Source: Deefgea piscis
GTDB taxonomy: Bacteria; Pseudomonadota; Gammaproteobacteria; Burkholderiales; Chitinibacteraceae
NCBI RefSeq assembly: GCF_019665785.1
Contig: NZ_CP081149.1
Span: 2,294,001-2,358,000, forward strand
Direction of reading: 5' to 3'
DNA: 64,000 bases
Position numbers and translations under genes: made by a program. Position 1 is the first letter of the stretch, and each line of letters begins with the position of its first letter. The notes under the pieces were generated by a model. It did not search any database and was not told the DNA's origin. It was given only the letters and a program-made list of their open reading frames with translations. This document shows, piece by piece, positions 48,829-58,448 of this stretch.

Positions 48829-51800
48829 TTACGATTTCGCCCCGCTCCAAGCCGCCAACCACAAATCCAGATTGTGCTCACGCAACATCCAGTCTTTGTT
48901 TACTGCAAACTTTAACTCATCCCCCATTCTGGCCGCATGATCTAAATCCGCCGTATGTGCACGAATGGCATCAACCCAATCTTTATGCCTATTTTTAACC
49001 CGTGTTACCGGTAAATGCTGCGCATACGGCTCAATATCAGTACAAATCACTGGGTAGCCACAAACACCATACTCAAGTAAACGAAGATTACTCTTACAAC
49101 GATTAAACAAATTATGCTCGAGCGGAGCCAGAGCCACATCAAGATTTAAACTAGCCAATTTTGTTGGATATTCATTAATCGGCACGCCAGCATGAAATTC
49201 ATGCACATATGGCCTGAGCTTATCTGGGCACATACCAAAAAACACCCATTCCACTTCACCGGCCAATTCTTTCACCACGTCCGCAATCAACTCCAAATCA
49301 CCGGTATGACTTACCCCCCCGGCCCATCCTACTCTAGGCTTTTTAGATTGCCGTCTTGCGGACGATACCCCCCCCCAAACACTCGGTGACAAATAGTTAT
49401 TGACGACATGAATATTTGAATGCAAACCTGAATAAGCATTCGCCAATTCATCCGTTGACACAACAAATCGATCCACCATGGTTAATGCTTTACGTAGCGA
49501 CTTCAATACGTCTTTCGGCATTTGATCACGATGCGCACTTTTTAATGGCAAATTAGGCAAATAATCATCTAATTCATAAATTTTAAATGACGAATTACAT
49601 GATCTAGCTTGTCGCATAAACTCAAGCTGCTGCTCTGTAATTTGCCTTTGAAAAATCATGACGTCAGGATTGTATTTCGCCAATTCAAACGGTGGTAATA
49701 ACTCAAACGTTAATGAACCGGTGATTTTCAACTCTTGTTCAAGCGCCAAAAACGGCTGAATCAATCGATAATTTCCACATCCCATTTGATCAGCAGGATG
49801 ACATAATATTTTTGGCGCAGGATGCCATGTTAATGGATTCCAGCTTAATAAAGCGCGATGTTCTAACTCAAAACCATTACCACTTAATGTTAAATTTTTG
49901 TTATATGCCGGATCATTACCAATTTTAGTCGACCATTTGGCATACATTGCTTGCTGCTCGGATTGGAAACGGCGCAATTTTTCCGTTTGCTTGGCTACAT
50001 CAACCGTATTCTGACTAACACTTCCTTCATGCAACACGACCGAAAATGGCGTCCAAACTACCAACAGACCCAACTCACCGACTTTCAAACACAAATCGAC
50101 ATCGTTATACGAAACCTTAAAATCTACTTCATTCATGCCACCAACCTGCTGATAAACTGATCGGCGAATCATTAAACACGCAGCAGTCACTGCAGAATAA
50201 TTCTGCTCCAATTGCAAACGATGCATATAGCCAGAGCTTTCGTGCGCAGCCCCAATGCATGGGTGATCAGCAGGACCACGCAAACCCAATACCACACCTG
50301 CGTGCTGTACAAGTCCGCTTGGATATAATAATTTCGCACCAACAACACCAACGTCAGGGCGCGCCGCATGATGCAATAATTCATCGAGCCATGAACTTTG
50401 AATCATCGCCGTATCATTATTTAACAACACCAAATACTCACCACGTGCTTGACTGACCGCAAAATTATTTATCGCAGAAAAATTAAATGCATGCGGATAC
50501 GATAAAACGCGAAGTTTCCCAGCTAATATTGATTCAAGCTGCTGCAAATAAGGTGCGACCCGCGGATCATCACTTTGATTATCAACCACAATAATTTCAT
50601 ACGTTTGATAACTGGTCTTTTCTAATATAGATTCAAGACACCGTTGCAACATTGGCAATTGATTCTTTGTTGGAATAATAATACTTACCAAAGGAGAATC
50701 TGATATGGCATATTGAATACGTACAGCGCCTTCAACACGCTGATTATCTAAAATTTCAGCAACAATACCTAATCGATCAAAATGCTCATAAATCAAGCCG
50801 ACAAATGCTTGATAACGCGTCAAATTAGATAAGACGCGGGCATCATTAATATTTAAATGAGCAACAAGTTCAGATACATGCCCAATCGACTGTGCGCCAT
50901 AACATTCATAAATAGACAATAAAACTGCAATTTGTTCACAACCAAAAAAATCGGTTTTTATTGACTGAAGTAGCTCTAGCTGATCATGTCTTAAAAGTAA
51001 AAATCCATCAGCATAAGGCATGCTGCGAATTAAATTGATATCAAAGTAGGGTTTAAATCTTGGGCAAGCTGGTCGACCATCTAGATTAATGATGTCATCA
51101 TCAAAATATACCGACTTCCATTCTTCTTTATCAACGATTTGATGCATCGCGAGCAACAAACCAGACAGCGTCAATTCATCACCAGCTTCTAAAAAACCCA
51201 ACCAATCACAATCATGATTAAAATTTAAACATGTAGAGTAAAAATCTTGATTCGTTTTAATCCAATCTAACCCTCCACCTGGCATAGGATTTTCAGCTGC
51301 AGAGCAAATCATTACATTCAAATTAGAATAGAGTTGCTGAGAGATACTCTTAATCGTTTTAATAACTAAATTTTTATCACCAAAACGATCAATAATGCAA
51401 ATTGTTACTTTTGGCATTACAGTTGATTCAGCATGAATATCAAAATGCTTAGCCTCTGACTCACTGAGTTTTTGCTGATTTAGCCAATCCAAATATTCTT
51501 CACTGCTATTAGGGAATCGTGGATTAGGTACATTACCCTGATAACCAGCGTCAACCGTTAATAGACCTTGATGATAAGCAATTAAAGGAAATAAGCGTTC
51601 GATCGCATGTGCAAGCGTGCCATTGGTTTGGCCCAACTCAGGCTCAAAATCATCTACCGTAATATTTAGCGAACGTAATGAATCAAATACTCGCCCGCGA
51701 CACCAAAACATCGAGGCACCAGGGAACTCATAGGCCATTTCATCCAAATTAAAACCCAAGCGTGCGGCTAATTCACGCAACAAATTAATATTGCCACCTG

Positions 51801-53703
51801 GTGAATAATGCGCGTGCAACAATCCTCCAGCGCCGGCAATAATGCCCACCTCTGGACGTGCATTAAATAAATCAAGAATGGCTTTGACACCGTCCGGAGA
51901 CGGCAGCAAAGAATTCAGTACTTCATTACGCCATTTTTGTACAAATTCAGGATCTAAATGCAATGATTTTTTAGTGTGTAATTTACAAACAAAATCATAC
52001 TTACTCAGATTTTCATACTGCAATAGGGTGATTAGAGGCCCGATATCTCTGCCACGATTTTCTGTGATGTATAATTTAGCCGCAGGATATGCATGAGTGA
52101 GCAAGTCTCCGACTCGTCCTTGATTTTCAGGTGTTGTTGTCACAATCAAATCAAAATCGACTGGAATATTTTCAAGTGAAACTACAATGTCTTTCCATTG
52201 ATCCAAATAATATAAATGCAAGACAACAGCTATACTAGGCTGCCCCTCCAATTTATTTGAATTTAAAGTTTGATCCAACTCACACTGGCGAGACATATTC
52301 CCCCCTAATTGTTGCAATAAATTATCAATCAGGGTATAGCGCGCAGCTGAAACATACGGATCAATTGTAATTCTTTCTAAATACGAAGCTTGCTCATAAG
52401 CAGCATCAAGTGCATAACTAAAAGTTTCATCTGCATGAAATAATCGCGTTGATGTATAACCTAATTTACCACGCCAAGCCCTAAATTCTTTATCATCAAT
52501 AAGGCGCTGCACGTCTTTGCAATACGATATTTTGTCAGACCAAACATAAAGTGAAGTTGGCATTGTTGATTCAATATCTAAAGAAAATTCGCACTTTCTC
52601 CATTCCACAGGAGCAAATCTAACCACTGGCTTTGTCATTGCAGCTGCTTCGAATAGAGCAGTAGGGGAAGTAAATGGAGTAGAGTCAAGATAAATGTCGC
52701 AAGCAGAATAAGCGGCAACCAGTGCTTCTTCGTACAAATGTCCTACGCAATGCAATCTCTCAGGAAATTTTACACGCAATTCATCCCATGGATTAGTATA
52801 ATCCGGACCGACCACCATTAAATGGACGTGTTTATTTTTCTCTAAAATCGGAGATACTATGTCAGCCAAACTTACACCGTCAATAGATAAATATTTATAT
52901 GGTGAACCGCAGGACATTAATAAGAAATCATCATTTGATATGCCGTACTGCTTTCGAATATCAAATTCAACTATCGAATTCAATCGATTAAAATCAAGCG
53001 GCAATGGAAGCCACTTAATATGTTCGGGAGAAATACCTTTACGACTTTGCAATAAAGCCCCTGACATACTGAGGACAACATTAGATACAGTTACACCCAA
53101 AGAAAATGCATGCGATGCATGATCTTGAAACAAAACAGGAGGTGGAGACTCCATTCCAGCGAGTGCAGCATTCGCTAAAACTTCATATGGATGAATCAAT
53201 AATACAATAAAATCAGCCAAACGAAACAACGAACGCAATTTAATTGCGCGCTCCAATAATGTTGACTCATTTAAAATTTCAACTTTTAAACGTCTTTGAT
53301 CAATAAGTTTCTTTAATTGAATTGGCAAACATTCAATTTGATTTGTCAAGACCAATGTGTACTGCGAATGACAATCTAATTCCATCCAACGCCAAGCAAT
53401 TCTACTATGCCCTCCACTCGCTGATAAGCTACTCATTAGCATTACTACATGACGCCCTCCTTGCTTGTTTATTTCTTGCAACTTAATCGAACAAGCAGGT
53501 AAGCACGCAGAAGCACGAGCTATTAACTCCTCCAATTCCGGCGAAGAAAATACTCCCGTACTATTATGCCAAGCAAATGCTGCGAGTCCTTGTGCTTGAC
53601 GCAGTGCAAGCTCATTATTTTTATCATTTAATAATTTCTTTATCTCTGCAATTCCATCGTTAAACCGAATCAAATTAGTTGAAACATTAAGCTCAAAAGA
53701 CAT
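48829..53703 (-). CDS. multi-domain glycosyltransferase next to flagellin
   Basis: 1624 residues in five parts: a GT-B-like domain (about 84-430, with GSPYKYLS and TSPTALFEAAAM), an RgpF/DUF616-like domain (about 488-740, ENRGRDIGPLI, CKLHTKKS), a degenerate GT2-like domain (about 765-990), an intact GT2 domain (about 1003-1250, VSIIIPTKNQLPMLQRCLESI, then LNNDT and the D-V-D-L segment), and a C-terminal GT-B-like domain (about 1297-1624, N-R-C-K-S-N-L-R-L-L-E-Y). No membrane segment, so cytoplasmic. Such proteins usually assemble several sugars in sequence. Position 145 bases from the fliC start suggests flagellin glycosylation; O-antigen or capsule synthesis is the alternative. G7 and G9 runs lie in the last domain. 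Confidence 0.85.
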   Translation of the reverse strand: MSFELNVSTNLIRFNDGIAEIKKLLNDKNNELALRQAQGLAAFAWHNSTGVFSSPELEELIARASACLPACSIKLQEINKQGGRHVVMLMSSLSASGGHSRIAWRWMELDCHSQYTLVLTNQIECLPIQLKKLIDQRRLKVEILNESTLLERAIKLRSLFRLADFIVLLIHPYEVLANAALAGMESPPPVLFQDHASHAFSLGVTVSNVVLSMSGALLQSRKGISPEHIKWLPLPLDFNRLNSIVEFDIRKQYGISNDDFLLMSCGSPYKYLSIDGVSLADIVSPILEKNKHVHLMVVGPDYTNPWDELRVKFPERLHCVGHLYEEALVAAYSACDIYLDSTPFTSPTALFEAAAMTKPVVRFAPVEWRKCEFSLDIESTMPTSLYVWSDKISYCKDVQRLIDDKEFRAWRGKLGYTSTRLFHADETFSYALDAAYEQASYLERITIDPYVSAARYTLIDNLLQQLGGNMSRQCELDQTLNSNKLEGQPSIAVVLHLYYLDQWKDIVVSLENIPVDFDLIVTTTPENQGRVGDLLTHAYPAAKLYITENRGRDIGPLITLLQYENLSKYDFVCKLHTKKSLHLDPEFVQKWRNEVLNSLLPSPDGVKAILDLFNARPEVGIIAGAGGLLHAHYSPGGNINLLRELAARLGFNLDEMAYEFPGASMFWCRGRVFDSLRSLNITVDDFEPELGQTNGTLAHAIERLFPLIAYHQGLLTVDAGYQGNVPNPRFPNSSEEYLDWLNQQKLSESEAKHFDIHAESTVMPKVTICIIDRFGDKNLVIKTIKSISQQLYSNLNVMICSAAENPMPGGGLDWIKTNQDFYSTCLNFNHDCDWLGFLEAGDELTLSGLLLAMHQIVDKEEWKSVYFDDDIINLDGRPACPRFKPYFDINLIRSMPYADGFLLLRHDQLELLQSIKTDFFGCEQIAVLLSIYECYGAQSIGHVSELVAHLNINDARVLSNLTRYQAFVGLIYEHFDRLGIVAEILDNQRVEGAVRIQYAISDSPLVSIIIPTKNQLPMLQRCLESILEKTSYQTYEIIVVDNQSDDPRVAPYLQQLESILAGKLRVLSYPHAFNFSAINNFAVSQARGEYLVLLNNDTAMIQSSWLDELLHHAARPDVGVVGAKLLYPSGLVQHAGVVLGLRGPADHPCIGAAHESSGYMHRLQLEQNYSAVTAACLMIRRSVYQQVGGMNEVDFKVSYNDVDLCLKVGELGLLVVWTPFSVVLHEGSVSQNTVDVAKQTEKLRRFQSEQQAMYAKWSTKIGNDPAYNKNLTLSGNGFELEHRALLSWNPLTWHPAPKILCHPADQMGCGNYRLIQPFLALEQELKITGSLTFELLPPFELAKYNPDVMIFQRQITEQQLEFMRQARSCNSSFKIYELDDYLPNLPLKSAHRDQMPKDVLKSLRKALTMVDRFVVSTDELANAYSGLHSNIHVVNNYLSPSVWGGVSSARRQSKKPRVGWAGGVSHTGDLELIADVVKELAGEVEWVFFGMCPDKLRPYVHEFHAGVPINEYPTKLASLNLDVALAPLEHNLFNRCKSNLRLLEYGVCGYPVICTDIEPYAQHLPVTRVKNRHKDWVDAIRAHTADLDHAARMGDELKFAVNKDWMLREHNLDLWLAAWSGAKS
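49314..49320 (-). repeat. G7 run inside glycosyltransferase gene
   Basis: Seven C on the given strand, coding Gly-Gly at about residues 1462-1463. It is 47 bases from the G9 run. Confidence 0.6.
49368..49376 (-). repeat. G9 run inside glycosyltransferase gene, candidate phase-variation site
   Basis: Nine C on the given strand, coding Trp-Gly-Gly-Val at about 1443-1446. Gain or loss of one G would frameshift and remove most of the last domain. The present length keeps the frame open. Confidence 0.6.
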
Positions 53704-53986
53704 AATTGCTCTGCCATAATAAAAAACACGTGCGCATGCTAAATTCCTAATTCGGAAAAAGATTAAACAATGAAAAAAATAAATTAACCTCAGTCATCCC
53801 ACTCGATTTAAAACATTACACTACAAACCAACGATAAAATTGACTGTAATTTTTACACCTTCTAACCATATAGAGCCGAAACACTTAACTTACAGTCATT
53901 TAAAAATCTTCATAATAACTACCTAACAAATACGACACACACAGAACAACAAATAGCGAAAATATTAAAAAACCCAGCACATAAAT
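53704..53986. other. AT-rich gap between glycosyltransferase and aminotransferase genes
   Basis: 283 bases with no open frame of note. A TATTAT about 20 bases before the glycosyltransferase start on the reverse strand could be a -10 box. Nothing else recognised. Confidence 0.5.
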
Positions 53987-55129
53987 TCAATTTTTTGCAT
54001 GATAAAACAAGGCTAAATGTTGACAAATATACCTAACTTGAACATGACTCATCTCACTAAACATTGGTAACCTAAGCAGTCGTCTGGATATATCCTCAGT
54101 GACATTTAATTCACCTGCCGTTCGACCAAAGCGCATGCCGGCAGGTGAATTATGGAGAGGTACATAATGAAATACCGCATTAATTCCTTGCTCTGCAAGA
54201 TAGGATATCAAATTTTGACGTTCAATATCATTTTTACAAATTATATAGAAAACATGACCATTCGAAAGAAGTCCTTCGCGCGTATAAGGCAATGAAAAAA
54301 AACCTTCGTTTGCTAAAGGCTGCAGAATGTTAAGGTATTTTTCAAACAAAGATCTACGATTAGAATTGATCCTTTTTGCCTGCTCTAACTGAGCAAATAA
54401 AAATGCTGCCGTTAATTCACTAGGCAAGAATGAGGAACCTATATCAACCCAAGTATACTTATCTACTTGACCCTGATAAAAAGCTTTACGATTTGTTCCT
54501 TTATGCCAAATTATTTCTGCACGTTCAATCAACTCAGGATTATTAATCAGCAAAGCCCCACCTTCACCACTAATAATATTCTTAGTCTCATGAAAACTAA
54601 CACAACCCATATCACCAATTGTTCCCAGAGCCCTGCTTCCATCAGATGCCAAAATAGCTTGAGCGGCATCTTCCACCAAAAATAAATTATACTTTCTACA
54701 AATAGATTCAAATACGCTCATCTCACAAGGCTGGCCAGCATAGTGCACTACAACAATAGCCTTAGTACGCTCAGTAATTGCCGACTCAACAAGCCGCTCA
54801 TCGATATTTAAAGTGTCTTGGCGTATATCAACAAAAACCGGGACACCACCCCTTAATACAAATGCGTTCGCAGTTGAAACGAAAGTAAATGAAGGCATAA
54901 TAACTTCATCGCCAGGACCTATGTTTGCAAGAATAGCCGTCATTTCCAAAGCAGCAGTACAAGACTGAGTTAACAGCACTTTTTTACAATGCAATTCTGT
55001 CTCAAGCCATTCCTGACATCGCCTTGTAAATAAGCCATCACCAGAAATAGAACCATTAATTACTGCTTGCGCAATATAAAATAACTCTTTACCAACAATA
55101 AATGGCTTGCCGAAAGGAATTTTACTCAT
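53987..55129 (-). CDS. dTDP-4-amino-4,6-dideoxygalactose transaminase (WecE-type)
   Basis: 380-residue PLP-dependent sugar aminotransferase of the DegT/WecE group. It begins I-P-F-G-K-P and has GDGLFTRRCQEWLE, both typical of WecE/RffA, and ED-A-A-Q before the internal aldimine Lys183 in SFHETKNIISGEGGAL. WecE converts dTDP-4-keto-6-deoxyglucose to dTDP-Fuc4N; VioA-like relatives make the gluco epimer, and the sequence alone does not separate these fully. rmlA and rmlB, needed for the substrate, are not in the window. Overlaps the methyltransferase gene by ATGA. Confidence 0.88.
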   Translation of the reverse strand: MSKIPFGKPFIVGKELFYIAQAVINGSISGDGLFTRRCQEWLETELHCKKVLLTQSCTAALEMTAILANIGPGDEVIMPSFTFVSTANAFVLRGGVPVFVDIRQDTLNIDERLVESAITERTKAIVVVHYAGQPCEMSVFESICRKYNLFLVEDAAQAILASDGSRALGTIGDMGCVSFHETKNIISGEGGALLINNPELIERAEIIWHKGTNRKAFYQGQVDKYTWVDIGSSFLPSELTAAFLFAQLEQAKRINSNRRSLFEKYLNILQPLANEGFFSLPYTREGLLSNGHVFYIICKNDIERQNLISYLAEQGINAVFHYVPLHNSPAGMRFGRTAGELNVTEDISRRLLRLPMFSEMSHVQVRYICQHLALFYHAKN

Positions 55130-56151
55130 ACTGATGACACCTTCTGAAACAGGCCAAATAACTTGTAGCCCAATAGATATTCATGCAATTGATCTACCGT
55201 TAAGTTTCGTGGTTGTGTTAAACATTCCCCCGTTAAAGTGAACCAAGCAGAACTAATATCCTGATCAGAATGCATAAATACACGATCTAACTCAGTAATA
55301 TAAGTTTCAAAAAATTTCACTTCATAACCAGCCTTCTGCATTAGTTTAAGCAAGGTTTCTTCCTCAAAATAACTCCAATGCCCGTGGCAAATGTTATTAT
55401 TTTTAGCCCCTTCAATTGTCAGTAACAAACTTCGATAATTTGGCACTTGTATCATCAACCACCCTCCGGGCGGCACATGCATTGATAATTCAGCTAGAAA
55501 ATCTAATGGCTCCACAATATGCTCTAACACATCAAATAAAGAAACAGCATTAAAATCGCGCCAATCCTCAGGAAATTGACATGGAAACTCATCGCAAATA
55601 ACACTGAGTCCATTTTTTTTGCTAATATTTACAGCTTCGACATTAATTTCAATACCGCACGCCCCCCACCCATTAGCTTCAGCCGCTAATAGTAAAGATC
55701 CTGTCGATGAGCCAATATCAAGCAACCTACCTTTATTACCTGCATACTCTACCAATCGAGCAATAACATAATTAGACTTTTTTTGTTCCAGCGTTGCATA
55801 AGCAGAATTAATCTTTAATGCTAAATTAGCATCAGACGTAGAACTGGCTACATATCGTTCAAGCTCAATTTTTTTGTTAATTACTTCACGACTATAGATC
55901 AATTGACATTGAGGGCAACGAAGCAATTGCATTCCATGCGCACTTATTTCTAGAGAGCCTTCATAATGTGATTTATTGCACAGCGGGCAATTACGTAAAA
56001 AACTAACACCCTCAAGAAACTGTCCACTAGAATCTAATAAGCTATTAAATGTAACACTTTCAGTCTGTCTGAGATATTGATTAGACGAAGCTATTAATGC
56101 ACGGATACCAGGGTGTAGTGCTGCATCAAACAAGTTTTTATTTAACGACAC
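55126..56151 (-). CDS. SAM-dependent methyltransferase with N-terminal zinc ribbon
   Basis: 341 residues. C55-P-L-C58 and C79-P-Q-C82 form a zinc ribbon as in sugar C-methyltransferases and related enzymes. SAM motif I is LLDIGSSTGSLLL (about 143-155) and the acidic post-motif is LFDVLEHI. The C-terminal module of true sugar C-methyltransferases is absent, so the substrate could be a sugar, an acyl group or a polyketide-like carrier-bound acid. GTG start at 56151 is supported by GAGG five bases upstream. Translationally coupled to the aminotransferase, so probably acting on the same product. Confidence 0.8.
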   Translation of the reverse strand: MSLNKNLFDAALHPGIRALIASSNQYLRQTESVTFNSLLDSSGQFLEGVSFLRNCPLCNKSHYEGSLEISAHGMQLLRCPQCQLIYSREVINKKIELERYVASSTSDANLALKINSAYATLEQKKSNYVIARLVEYAGNKGRLLDIGSSTGSLLLAAEANGWGACGIEINVEAVNISKKNGLSVICDEFPCQFPEDWRDFNAVSLFDVLEHIVEPLDFLAELSMHVPPGGWLMIQVPNYRSLLLTIEGAKNNNICHGHWSYFEEETLLKLMQKAGYEVKFFETYITELDRVFMHSDQDISSAWFTLTGECLTQPRNLTVDQLHEYLLGYKLFGLFQKVSSV

Positions 56152-56410
56152 ACCTACCTCTCAAAGAAAACGAATCAATTTCGAAATATTTTCCACAACA
56201 TAAATTAGATATTTCAGATGCAATCACTACACACGACCCATGTAGCTTCAATCAAAACATTTAATAAAATGAAGTAAATTATTGTGCAATAAATTACTTG
56301 CCTTCAAAAAAAGTTAAACCACTATAAACTAATAAAACCAAAAACCAATTCTTACTACCATGAAAACAGTCAATTAAACCCTAAAAAAACACTAACCACC
56401 TAACTATCTT
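56152..56410. other. AT-rich gap upstream of the methyltransferase gene
   Basis: 259 bases with many short A and T runs. No open frame, no clear terminator. It separates two gene groups and probably holds a promoter for the methyltransferase-aminotransferase pair. Confidence 0.4.
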
Positions 56411-56632
56411 TTAGTTGCTTTTCAAAATTAACTCAACAATTTCATCAAAAGTATATTTCGAAAAACCATCGTTATTTATCCCACCAGAAAAACAATACTT
56501 TTCCTCACATACCAAAATAATCTCAACTACCATAAATGAATCAATCTGTTCAAATAATGGCTGATCTCGTATTATTTCAGAATATCCATTATCTTGTAAA
56601 ATACGCAAAAGCCAACTCTTTACATCTTCCAT
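56411..56632 (-). CDS. acyl carrier protein
   Basis: 73-residue four-helix carrier protein. The phosphopantetheine site is Ser32 in Q-I-D-S-F-M-V-V-E (usual D-S-L/M). It is shorter and less acidic than fatty-acid AcpP, like the dedicated carriers of sugar-modification and secondary-metabolite clusters. GGAG lies seven bases upstream of the ATG. Ten bases separate it from the acyltransferase and the two are expected to work together: the ACP presents an acyl group loaded by the ligase at 59809-61242. That loading step is inference. Confidence 0.85.
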   Translation of the reverse strand: MEDVKSWLLRILQDNGYSEIIRDQPLFEQIDSFMVVEIILVCEEKYCFSGGINNDGFSKYTFDEIVELILKSN

Positions 56633-56642
56633 ATTTCACTCC

Positions 56643-57131
56643 TCATGGCAACATGACAGACTTAATTCCTACACTAATATAGCGTCCTGAATCTAGTAAT
56701 TTATTATGCACAACACAGCCAACACCAATTGAACAATGTTTACCAATTTCAGCACCTGGGAGCAATACACACTGCGCTCCAAAAATAGAATAATCACCCA
56801 CAAAAACATCACCACTCACCTTACCTCGTAGGCCTGTTGATCTTTCTTGGTAATCATCACTTTTTGTAAAAATACTAACATGCGTTGAAAGGCCCACACC
56901 TACACCTAATGTAATACGCCCTCCTGTCCCCCCCAAAAAACAAAATGGTGAAATATGCGCATCATTACCAATCACCACCCAACCTGTTAGGATAGAAAAA
57001 TCATCAATACGAACATTATCGCCAATACTACCTGATATATCGTAAAATATAGCTCTACGAGAAATTTTAGTATCAACACCGACAGAAGAAAATCCTATTT
57101 CGATCAATTCATCATAGTTGAGATATTTCAT
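56643..57131 (-). CDS. left-handed beta-helix (hexapeptide) acyltransferase
   Basis: 162 residues built of hexapeptide turns: (I/V)-G-x-x repeats at about 33-60 (SIGDNVRIDDFSILTG, VVIGNDAHIS) and 100-150 (VFVGDYSIFGAQCVLLPGAEIGKHCSIG by position, ending IGVGCVVH). This is the fold of sugar N-/O-acyltransferases of the NeuD, WbbJ and VioB kind. The likely acceptor is the amino group made by the WecE-type enzyme, with an ACP- or CoA-bound donor. Contains a G7 run at 56928-56934. Between rSAM (11 bases) and ACP (10 bases). Confidence 0.85.
   Translation of the reverse strand: MKYLNYDELIEIGFSSVGVDTKISRRAIFYDISGSIGDNVRIDDFSILTGWVVIGNDAHISPFCFLGGTGGRITLGVGVGLSTHVSIFTKSDDYQERSTGLRGKVSGDVFVGDYSIFGAQCVLLPGAEIGKHCSIGVGCVVHNKLLDSGRYISVGIKSVMLP
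56928..56934 (-). repeat. G7 run inside acyltransferase gene
   Basis: Seven C next to six A on the given strand, coding Leu-Gly-Gly of F-C-F-L-G-G-T. Confidence 0.5.
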
Positions 57132-57142
57132 TTATTTTCTCA

Positions 57143-58255
57143 CTATATAAATAAATCAAAATCAGAAACAACATCTACCACCTCACCCGAGGCCATACTT
57201 TCGAGCAATAAATTTGACTCATGTCTGATGCAATGAAATGTACAATGCTTAGATGGATCCACACGCTCCATCACTTTACTTCGCCGTTCTCCTTTCCATA
57301 ACTCTTCAAGTGATATTTTAGCAATATCACCAATGCGCATATTTAAATTACCTCGATGATAAGGACAAACATAAGCACCACTTGGAGTTATAACAGTTCT
57401 TAGCTCTGCCGTTAAACAGCGATTGTAAGACTTAATCTGAGTACCAATACCGTTCAATGCATCTTCCAAAGTTAGTGGGGCAATAATTTTAAAATTCTCA
57501 TCTGCCAAGTCATGAATAGCTTTCAAATTTCTATTAACTAAGTCAACGACAGCTGATTCTTGTCGTTGTAAAAAATGCATCATATCGAAAGCTGGTTTTA
57601 ATTCAAAATAATCACAACCTATTGTTTTTGCTAAACGTGCGGCCTTTTCAATATCAATGGCATTTGTACGAAGCAAGCTACCATCTTTATCTCGTTTTGA
57701 TAACAACAAAAATGAATAACCAACCAATCCAGTTTTCTTATTGATCAGTTCTTTCATATTCTCAATAACTAAATTAAATTGAGATTTACCACTAGCATGC
57801 GGTCGAAAATCTGCAAAAACCTCTTCACTTCCAGCATCAACAGAAACTCGAAGCCAATTTGTCATTTCAGCACATTCTGTTAAATATCGACCAATCAGTG
57901 TCCCATTGGTTGTAACTCCCACCTTAATACCACAAGCATGCAACGATCGAACTAGATCACCAAATTTAGGGTGGGCCATGGGTTCGCCCCCTCCAATCAG
58001 CACGACAGCCCTAACACCATGATCTGCAAATTCTTGTGCTAAAAGTAAAAGACGATCATTATCAATTCCGCCCTGATTGAGCAAATTGGCGCTGATGCAG
58101 TCATGGCAAGCCAAATTACAAGCCGTTGTTGGATCAAGCTCGACCACTAAAGGTGCATTATTACTTTTACTCCATAAGAATTTATTAATAAATTCTTGAA
58201 CAGTATTCTGCTTAAGTTTCTCAACTAGAGAAAGCGGTCGTGACAAATGAGACAT
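57143..58255 (-). CDS. radical SAM/SPASM enzyme
   Basis: 370 residues. The [4Fe-4S]-SAM motif is C46-N-L-A-C50-H-D-C53, preceded by E-L-D-P-T-T-A; the GGGEPM motif follows near 100. The C-terminal third has extra cysteines (NRCLTAEL, AYVCPYHRG, HCTFHC) as in a SPASM or twitch auxiliary cluster domain. MoaA/PqqE-like enzymes of this shape modify peptides or small metabolites by radical chemistry. ATG 58255 with AGGGAA upstream is chosen. Its place between the aldehyde dehydrogenase and the acyltransferase/ACP pair suggests it shapes the acyl precursor; substrate is unknown. Confidence 0.85.
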   Translation of the reverse strand: MSHLSRPLSLVEKLKQNTVQEFINKFLWSKSNNAPLVVELDPTTACNLACHDCISANLLNQGGIDNDRLLLLAQEFADHGVRAVVLIGGGEPMAHPKFGDLVRSLHACGIKVGVTTNGTLIGRYLTECAEMTNWLRVSVDAGSEEVFADFRPHASGKSQFNLVIENMKELINKKTGLVGYSFLLLSKRDKDGSLLRTNAIDIEKAARLAKTIGCDYFELKPAFDMMHFLQRQESAVVDLVNRNLKAIHDLADENFKIIAPLTLEDALNGIGTQIKSYNRCLTAELRTVITPSGAYVCPYHRGNLNMRIGDIAKISLEELWKGERRSKVMERVDPSKHCTFHCIRHESNLLLESMASGEVVDVVSDFDLFI

Positions 58256-58448
58256 TAAAGCTTCCCTTTTAAAAAACAATACGTCAAAAACAAAATCTCA
58301 TACATAAGGGACCTACCAAGTCAAGTTAAGATTGTATGTTTCTTAGCTAAATAATTAATTTATATAAACCTAGGGTATATAGCACTCAATAAACCAATAG
58401 CGCATACACTTAGTAAGTGATATTTTATTTATTAAATACAATTTAATC
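58256..58448. other. AT-rich gap between radical SAM and aldehyde dehydrogenase genes
   Basis: 193 bases, no open frame. Could carry an internal promoter. No terminator hairpin seen. Confidence 0.4.
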
